From Sphingobium sp. CCH11-B1 (GTDB taxonomy: Bacteria; Pseudomonadota; Alphaproteobacteria; Sphingomonadales; Sphingomonadaceae), in NCBI RefSeq assembly GCF_001556865.1, contig NZ_LSJY01000193.1, positions 1 through 11,558 on the forward strand: a stretch of 11,558 bases of DNA, given 5' to 3'. The notes under the pieces were generated by a model. It was not told the origin of the DNA and did not search any database. It saw only the letters and a list, made by a program, of their open reading frames with translations. Of the stretch, positions 8,164 through 11,558 are shown in pieces. Numbering within the stretch: position 1 is the stretch's first letter; each line of letters starts with the position of its first letter. The translations under genes were made by a program, and so were the position numbers.

Positions 8164-8462
8164 GGCCGGTCCTGCTCGGGATCGAGCAGCCCCCTCTCAC
8201 GGAGGAGGCGGCGCGCTTCACCCAGTCCCTTTTGGAGGATATCGGGCGAACGCTCGCCCACCGAGGTGGCGAGAATGGCGAAGGCCTGAATGACCGTCGC
8301 ATGGAGCTCGTCAAAACGGGCGTGATAGCCCGAAGGATCACTGCCTTCGAAGCGTTCGAGGATATCGCGACAATAGGTCGCTGCGCCGAGTCCGGCATTG
8401 CGTGCCTGGACAGAAAGGCGCGCATAGAGGTCATCGTCTATGCGGATTGTGATGCGTGCCAA
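8160..8462 (-). CDS. Ribbon-helix-helix relaxosome accessory / regulator protein
   Basis: A 100-residue protein starting MARITIRIDDDLYARL, a standard ribbon-helix-helix (Arc/CopG-type) beta strand and first helix, with the second helix to about residue 38. The remaining 60 residues look helical and may mediate oligomerisation or contact TraD. Small RHH proteins at this position (TraY in F, TrwA in R388) bind oriT, stimulate nicking and repress their own operon, and I infer the same role here. The start is TTG, supported by AAGGAG 8 bases upstream. No ATG in this frame gives a complete RHH domain. It is the first gene of the overlapping tra operon and lies beside the repeat-rich intergenic region that should be its binding target. 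Confidence 0.78.
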   Translation of the reverse strand: MARITIRIDDDLYARLSVQARNAGLGAATYCRDILERFEGSDPSGYHARFDELHATVIQAFAILATSVGERSPDILQKGLGEARRLLRERGLLDPEQDRP

Positions 8463-8466
8463 GCGG

Positions 8467-8481
8467 CGGACTCCTTGTCCG
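8467..8481 (-). promoter_or_regulatory. Hairpin presenting the Shine-Dalgarno of the RHH gene
   Basis: On the minus strand CGGAC and GTCCG pair around the loop AAGGA. The Shine-Dalgarno AAGGAG therefore sits in the loop and the top of the stem, 8 bases before the TTG start. This could modulate translation of the first tra gene. The pairing is visible in the sequence, but its regulatory effect is inferred. Confidence 0.4.
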
Positions 8482-8510
8482 ACACGCCAGCAACGTGGTG
8501 AAGCGCAGCT

Positions 8511-8539
8511 CTTATAACCGAATTACGACCTGTTCTCAA
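8511..8539 (-). promoter_or_regulatory. Sigma70-type promoter of the tra operon
   Basis: On the minus strand TTGAGA (8534-8539) and TATAAG (8511-8516) have an ideal 17-bp spacer, with an AT-rich stretch upstream. Transcription should start near 8504, giving a leader of about 40 bases before the TTG start of the RHH gene. The first iteron-like repeat ends about 13 bp upstream of the -35 box, so a protein bound there could regulate this promoter. Confidence 0.65.
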
Positions 8540-8550
8540 CAATTTATCAA

Positions 8551-8830
8551 AACTGCCGGTGGCAGCCACTAAGTGCCAAGACAGATCAATCGCTTAGGGT
8601 CTGGAACGACAGGGCGTGGCTGCCGGCGGCAGCCGATCAGTGCCAGATCGACAGCCGCTCTGTGCCGACGAAAAGTGGCGGAAATCCGCGCGATTCGCGC
8701 CCGCAGCACCCGTGCGTGGGGTGCATTACACTCGCCTTCGGCGTGCGTCCCTCCTCCGCAGCGCGCTTGCCCGCTGCGCCTGCTCGATTCCGGTCGGGGC
8801 GGGTCTCCCCCAACAGGGGAAAGCGTCCTG
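8551..8830. other. oriT: Probable oriT region rich in hairpins
   Basis: This non-coding stretch between the divergent RHH gene and the gene at 8930 carries the hallmarks of a MobF oriT. There are repeated accessory-protein sites (8553-8666) and several inverted repeats: GCGCGA/TCGCGC just before 8700, GCACCC/GGGTGC at 8706-8711 and 8719-8724, CGCAGCG/CGCTGCG at 8757-8763 and 8772-8778, and TCCCC/GGGGA at 8806-8820. The motif TGCGTGGGGTG (8713-8723) matches the F TraI recognition core, and the TGCGT part is shared with R388. An oriT next to the RHH-traD-traI operon is the normal arrangement. The exact nick position cannot be given, but 8722-8728 is the likely neighbourhood. Confidence 0.6.
8553..8666. 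repeat. Iteron-like repeats upstream of the tra promoter
   Basis: A 26-bp unit at 8553-8578 recurs at 8620-8645 with 22 of 26 bases identical. A shorter third copy of its core (CAGCCGNTCNGTGCC) lies at 8652-8666. The first two units begin with a small palindrome, which in the second is GGCTGCC and GGCAGCC around GGC (8618-8634). The core copies are 67 and 22 bp apart. They are plausible binding sites for the RHH protein or another relaxosome protein. Confidence 0.6.
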
Positions 8831-8906
8831 CCAATCGTGTTCCGATGGTGGGTAAGGCATTGCATGGTGCTGGTCCTTGATGGATAGTCGGTGCTGGCGG
8901 GCAGAC

Positions 8907-8922
8907 CTCCTTGAGCAAGGAG
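8907..8922 (+). promoter_or_regulatory. Hairpin sequestering the Shine-Dalgarno of the 8930 gene
   Basis: CTCCTTGAGCAAGGAG is a near-perfect inverted repeat that includes the whole AAGGAG Shine-Dalgarno (8917-8922), 7 bases before the ATG. In RNA it would fold as a 6-bp stem with a GAGC tetraloop, hiding the ribosome binding site. In DNA it could be a dimeric operator. Confidence 0.45.
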
Positions 8923-8929
8923 TCTAAGA

Positions 8930-9256
8930 ATGCCCAAGATGACGGAGCGCGAGCGGCTCGCGAAGATCGAGGCCGATCAGCACAATCTCGCGCGGGAAGC
9001 TGAGACGGTACGGCGCAGCTTGCGCGCGCATTATGGAAAGCTGGTGACGGAATTGCCGGTCGAACGGCTGAGCGAGCGCGAGTTTCGCGATGTGATCGGC
9101 CAGGCGATCCGGGTTGGCGGTAGCGCTGCGATTTCCGCGCTCAAGGGACTGACGGCACAGGGCGTCCAGGTGGAACCGTCTGCGGGGGCGGCTCGCAAGC
9201 GCGCGGTTGTTCCCCCGGCTGGCGGGGATGATGCCGCAAAGGCTGTGCATCCTTAG
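8930..9256 (+). CDS. Uncharacterised small protein divergent from the tra operon
   Basis: A 108-residue protein that I do not recognise with confidence. Residues about 5-35 (RERLAKIEADQHNLAREAETVRR in two parts) look like a charged coiled-coil helix. Residues 40-75 form a second predicted helical region (LPVERLSEREFRDVIGQAIRVGG, split by a turn). From about 80 it is Ala/Pro/Gly-rich and probably disordered, with a small basic patch (AARKRAVV). There is no signal peptide or membrane segment. The ATG has AAGGAG 7 bases upstream, held in an inverted repeat. It is the first gene on the right of the oriT candidate and diverges from the RHH gene, so a relaxosome or leading-region role is plausible but unproven. 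Confidence 0.7.
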   Translation: MPKMTERERLAKIEADQHNLAREAETVRRSLRAHYGKLVTELPVERLSEREFRDVIGQAIRVGGSAAISALKGLTAQGVQVEPSAGAARKRAVVPPAGGDDAAKAVHP

Positions 9257-9335
9257 CGGAAGGGGGAGTGACGTTGGCGGGCGGTACGCCCGGCAAAAGG
9301 AACGGCGCGGGGGAAACAGTTCGGGTTTCCCTCGC

Positions 9336-9392
9336 TCGTGCCAAAGGCACGACTTGGGGCCGGGAGCGGTTTCCCGCCCCGGCCCTTCTCTT
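9336..9392 (+). terminator. Tandem hairpins, probable terminator between convergent genes
   Basis: The first hairpin pairs TCGTGCC with GGCACGA around AAA (9336-9352). The second is a 12-bp GC-rich stem (GGGCCGGG plus GCGG at 9357-9369, CCGC plus CCCGGCCC at 9374-9385) with a TTTC loop and one bulged A. It is followed on the plus strand by TTCTCTTGATTTG. It fits a terminator for the 8930 gene and might also stop transcripts of the convergent DUF2493 gene, although the minus-strand side lacks T-richness. Confidence 0.55.
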
Positions 9393-9406
9393 GATTTGTC
9401 GTGCGA

Positions 9407-10420
9407 TCAGGCCGCTATGACGCGGCGCTTCTTCTTGATCGGCACGGCGGGTTCCTGATCCGCCCGCATGAAAACATGGGTGGGGACACGGTGCCCCTGT
9501 TGCGGGTTGAACAGGTCGTACAGGCTCGACTGGATGCCCGATCCTTCGCACAAAAGCGCCTCGACCGGCATAAGCTCGGCGATGTTGCGATTGCGCCTGA
9601 AGGCTTTTCCGTTGCCGCGCCCATAGAGACCGAAGGCGATGCAGATAACGCCGCGCTGTGCGGCCCATGCGGCGGCGGCTGCATCCACGCCAAGGCGCTG
9701 CCCGGTGGTGACAAGCACCATGTGCGGAATGCGCGCCCTGATCTGGTCGAGCCGCCCCCAGATGATGCGCCAATCGTGCCAGTCCTGCGGGCCGGAAACG
9801 ACCACGACCGGGCCTTGCGGGTCGTAGCGATCGCGCCGCCGTTCGGACCTTGCGCGCAGGAAGTCGAGCGCCGAAATCTGGCTGGCGGTGGTGACGTGGG
9901 ACGCACGCGATCCCTTGGCGGGCGACCATGGGCGACCGGCATAGGCGCGATACATCGCCGCTGCATAGTCGCGCATGGCTTCCATGGCGGCGCGCTGTTC
10001 GGCGACCGACTGGCATTCAAGCTGGGTGTCTTCCAGTTCCTTGTTGAACACCTCGCCCGGTTCCAGACGGCGGGCCATGTCGCGGATGGTATCGGCCAGC
10101 CTGTCCTCGCGGCCTTCGAGTTTGTTCGCCACGAAATGAAAGCTGTTGACGAAGCCCCATGCGAGTTCGGGGGCGAGCGGGTCCAGCCGTGTATCGCCTA
10201 GCAGGTCGAAAATCGCGGCGATGATGCCGCCGCATTCCGCCTGTGCGGCGAGGGGATCGGGCATGAGAAATTCGCCCGGTTCCTCGTCCGGTTCGATGAT
10301 GCTGAGGGGCAAGGGATCGCCGAAGGACGCCACGAAATCGGGGGTGGCGGTAAGTTCGGCATAGAGTTCCGGCAGGTCGGCAAAGCTGCTAACGCTGCGC
10401 GAGGCCGTTGGCTTGCTCAT
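9407..10420 (-). CDS. DUF2493 (YspA/cpYpsA-related SLOG family) protein
   Basis: A 337-residue protein. The N-terminal about 190 residues are acidic, helical and specific to this group, with no motif I can name. A DUF2493/SLOG Rossmann-like domain follows at about 203-300: GPVVVVSGPQDW, then VLVTTGQRLGVDAAAAAWA and a GRGNGKAFRRN segment with the conserved Gly-rich, Asp and basic positions. SLOG-fold proteins bind nucleotide-derived ligands, and this branch is common on plasmids and ICEs, but its function is unknown. It ends in a basic tail (IKKKRR). The ATG at 10418-10420 is preferred because AAGGAG lies 8 bases upstream. The GTG at 10429 directly abuts that Shine-Dalgarno. It follows the DUF736 gene by 81 bp. 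Confidence 0.82.
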   Translation of the reverse strand: MSKPTASRSVSSFADLPELYAELTATPDFVASFGDPLPLSIIEPDEEPGEFLMPDPLAAQAECGGIIAAIFDLLGDTRLDPLAPELAWGFVNSFHFVANKLEGREDRLADTIRDMARRLEPGEVFNKELEDTQLECQSVAEQRAAMEAMRDYAAAMYRAYAGRPWSPAKGSRASHVTTASQISALDFLRARSERRRDRYDPQGPVVVVSGPQDWHDWRIIWGRLDQIRARIPHMVLVTTGQRLGVDAAAAAWAAQRGVICIAFGLYGRGNGKAFRRNRNIAELMPVEALLCEGSGIQSSLYDLFNPQQGHRVPTHVFMRADQEPAVPIKKKRRVIAA

Positions 10421-10456
10421 GGGATGCACTCCTTGTGACGGGATGACGGTTCAGGA

Positions 10457-10484
10457 CCGGGGAAGCGTTCCAGCGCTCCCCCGG
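10457..10484 (-). promoter_or_regulatory. Strong hairpin between the DUF736 and DUF2493 genes
   Basis: CCGGGGAAGCG and CGCTCCCCCGG pair over 11 bp (one G-T) around a 6-base loop in the 81-bp gap. No T-run follows on the minus strand, so it is better read as an attenuator, partial terminator or RNA-stabilising element between two genes of one transcript. Confidence 0.45.
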
Positions 10485-10501
10485 CCCGCCTTGGTTAGCC
10501 C

Positions 10502-11005
10502 TTAGAAGGGCACCTCATCGTCAAGGCTGCGCCCGCCGCCGGTATATCCGCCGTCCGGTCCTGCGGTGCTCCCGCCGGAGAAACCGCCGCCCGACCGTCC
10601 GCCGAAACCGCCAGCCCCGGCACCTTGGCGCTGACCGCTGCTCGACCGTCCACCAAAGCCGCCGCCCTGTGCCTCGCGTTCGCGTTCGCGCCGCCACTGG
10701 ACGTCAAAGCCGTTGGTCTCGTCCCCGAAGAGGGCGATGGGGAGCGGTTCGCGGAAGCTGGGATCGTCGATCATGCCGGACAGGAACACCTCGTCATTGG
10801 AGCGCATCTTGCGTTCCCAGACGACCCCGATCTGGATTTCGTCGCCAGCGCGGTTCGTCTCGTAAATCTCATAGACGGGGGCGCTGTCGCTCTGTCGATC
10901 TTCGACGCGGCGCATGATGAGATAGGGAAAACGCATTTCGCGGGTGGCGATCTTGCCAATGATGTCGCTGGCGCGTTCGTCGAATTTGAAGCTACCGATC
11001 TTCAT
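10502..11005 (-). CDS. DUF736 protein with an SSB-like C-terminal tail
   Basis: A 167-residue protein. Residues about 1-110 form the DUF736 domain (MKIGSFKFDE, then KIATREMRFPYLIMRRVEDR, and the GVVWERKMRSNDEVFLSGMIDD segment split over two strands). A Gly/Ser/Gln-rich low-complexity linker covers about 113-160, and the protein ends LDDEVPF. That acidic-hydrophobic tip after a glycine-rich linker is the layout of bacterial single-stranded DNA-binding proteins, whose tail (DDDIPF in E. coli SSB) recruits repair and replication enzymes. DUF736 itself has no established function. The ATG at 11003-11005 is preferred over the longer frame because AGGA lies about 8 bases upstream and the DUF736 domain begins there. 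Confidence 0.85.
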   Translation of the reverse strand: MKIGSFKFDERASDIIGKIATREMRFPYLIMRRVEDRQSDSAPVYEIYETNRAGDEIQIGVVWERKMRSNDEVFLSGMIDDPSFREPLPIALFGDETNGFDVQWRREREREAQGGGFGGRSSSGQRQGAGAGGFGGRSGGGFSGGSTAGPDGGYTGGGRSLDDEVPF

Positions 11006-11095
11006 GACTTCATCCTTTCTCTGTGTCGTGGTCCGTTTCTCTTTCCCGGCCACAACTGAACTCTACTCCCTCCCCTCCATGACTTCCATGTGATT

Positions 11096-11113
11096 GATTT
11101 CTTGACAGAAATC
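11096..11113. promoter_or_regulatory. 18-bp palindrome upstream of the DUF736 gene
   Basis: GATTTCT and AGAAATC are perfect 7-bp arms around TGAC, about 90 bp upstream of the DUF736 start and AT-rich compared with its surroundings. It has the size and symmetry of an operator for a dimeric repressor. No clear -35/-10 pair for the minus strand could be assigned next to it. Confidence 0.4.
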
Positions 11114-11143
11114 CATCGTACTTGGTGAGCCCGAGCATCGAAC

Positions 11144-11197
11144 GGCCGCGCCAGCGGCCAACAAAAAACGAAGACGCACCGGCCGCGGAGCGGCTGG
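11144..11197. repeat. Two GC-rich hairpins containing GGCCGC
   Basis: GGCCGC pairs with GCGGCC around GCCA (11144-11159). CCGGCCGC pairs with GCGGCTGG around GGA (11179-11197), with one G-T pair. They lie between the palindromic operator candidate and the long palindrome. Confidence 0.45.
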
Positions 11198-11219
11198 TTC
11201 TGTTTGAATGGAACGGGAG

Positions 11220-11487
11220 CGTGGGCCGGCTGACAAGTCATCGCACCCGGAGCCGCCCTCGCAGGTCCGAAGGCGCAGGGCCGGGTCGGGGATGCAACAG
11301 GCACGGGAGCCTAGCGGAGCTTGCTGAAATGGGGCCGGCGCTTCTGTTGAAAACAGACAAACGTCGCCGGCCCCATTTCAGCTAGCGCAGCTTGGCGACG
11401 CAACTCGTTGCATCCCCGACCCGGTTCTGCAACGCGCGGATCCTGCGAGGCGGCGAAGGGGGTGATGGCTTGTCTGCTGGCTCCACG
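11220..11487. repeat. Long imperfect palindrome (about 268 bp) in the gene-free right end
   Basis: Successive arms pair around a centre near 11352. The outermost is CGTGG..GACAAG..CATC..ACCC at 11220-11248 with 11460-11487, with three substitutions and short indels. Next is GCCGCCCTCGCAGGTCCG at 11252-11269 with 11437-11454, nearly perfect. An 18-bp perfect arm at 11281-11298 pairs with 11407-11424, extended outward by GCAG. Another perfect 18-bp arm, GCTGAAATGGGGCCGGCG at 11323-11340, pairs with 11365-11382. A CTGTT/AACAG stem-loop (11344-11356) caps the centre. No convincing gene is seen from 11006 to 11558, so this structure is the main content of that stretch. Its role is unknown. Confidence 0.85.
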
Positions 11488-11493
11488 ATCCGC

Positions 11494-11530
11494 ATCGCGC
11501 GACTAGCGCGATTCCTTAGGCGAAGCCTGA
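11494..11530. repeat. Two small hairpins after the long palindrome
   Basis: ATCGCGC pairs with GCGCGAT around GACTA (11494-11512), and TTAGGC pairs with GCCTGA around GAA (11516-11530, one G-T). They continue the hairpin-rich character of the region to the window edge. They could be part of the same structured unit or the terminator of a gene entering from the right. Confidence 0.35.
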
Positions 11531-11558
11531 AATAGCGCAGGTCTTGCCGGTCATCCTG

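Noticed and set aside
7012..8289. Plus-strand open frame of 425 codons opposite traD
   Set aside because: It is antisense to a well-supported TraD gene and reads as Arg/Gly/Asp-rich low-information sequence. Treated as a shadow frame.
8860..8888. TTGCAT and GATAGT with 17-bp spacing as a promoter for the 8930 gene
   Set aside because: Only 3 of 6 and 4 of 6 matches to consensus, too weak to list as a feature.
8573..8937. Several open frames of 60-120 codons in the oriT region on both strands
   Set aside because: None has a convincing ribosome binding site or protein-like composition. They overlap repeats and hairpins.
11102..11130. TTGACA at 11102 as the -35 box of a plus-strand promoter
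   Set aside because: No acceptable -10 box lies 16-18 bp downstream, and the hexamer is part of the GATTTCT/AGAAATC palindrome.
11220..11487. CRISPR array or integron attC array
   Set aside because: The repeats are inverted about one centre with no regularly spaced identical direct repeats, there are no cas genes, and no integron-type cassettes flank it.

Overview
This GC-rich window looks alphaproteobacterial, most probably from a sphingomonad. The clues are the style of the TraD/TraI proteins, a DUF736 protein next to a DUF2493 protein, and frequent GTG/TTG starts on good Shine-Dalgarno sequences. I read it as one end of an integrative and conjugative element (ICE). It carries the integration module, the DNA-processing (relaxase/coupling protein) module, a probable oriT and the first genes of the leading region. 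No pilus or mating-pore genes are present, apart from a VirB1-like lytic transglycosylase.

Layout. 1-282 is probably flanking DNA: two IS21-like terminal repeats, then the broken C-terminal end of a serine recombinase. 283-336 is the 3' part of a tRNA-Leu(CAA) gene (minus strand). It is cut exactly at the anticodon loop, as expected for an attachment-site copy. 511-2068 (+) holds a P4-type tyrosine integrase and an overlapping HTH excisionase-like gene. 2075-8462 (-) is a tight five-gene operon, read right to left: RHH DNA-binding protein, TraD coupling protein, MobF relaxase/helicase, a membrane-anchored Mrr-type nuclease and a VirB1-like lytic transglycosylase. All four junctions overlap (4, 4, 11 and 4 bp). 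A good sigma70-type promoter at 8511-8539 reads into it.

8463-8929 is the intergenic oriT candidate. It contains iteron-like repeats, many hairpins and an 11-base motif, TGCGTGGGGTG, that matches the core of the F-plasmid TraI recognition site. To its right lie a small uncharacterised gene (8930-9256, +), a terminator, a DUF2493/SLOG gene (9407-10420, -) and a DUF736 gene (10502-11005, -) whose protein ends like single-stranded DNA-binding protein (DDEVPF). The last 550 bases carry no convincing gene. They contain an imperfect palindrome of about 268 bp (11220-11487).

Working model (inference). If nicking follows the F-like motif, the plus strand is transferred 5' to 3' toward higher coordinates. 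The right-hand genes would then enter the recipient first and the tra operon last. The DUF736 and DUF2493 genes use the plus strand as template, so they could be transcribed directly from the incoming single strand. The long palindrome just upstream of them is placed and shaped like the single-stranded promoters (Frpo type) of F-like leading regions. This is the most interesting hypothesis in the window.
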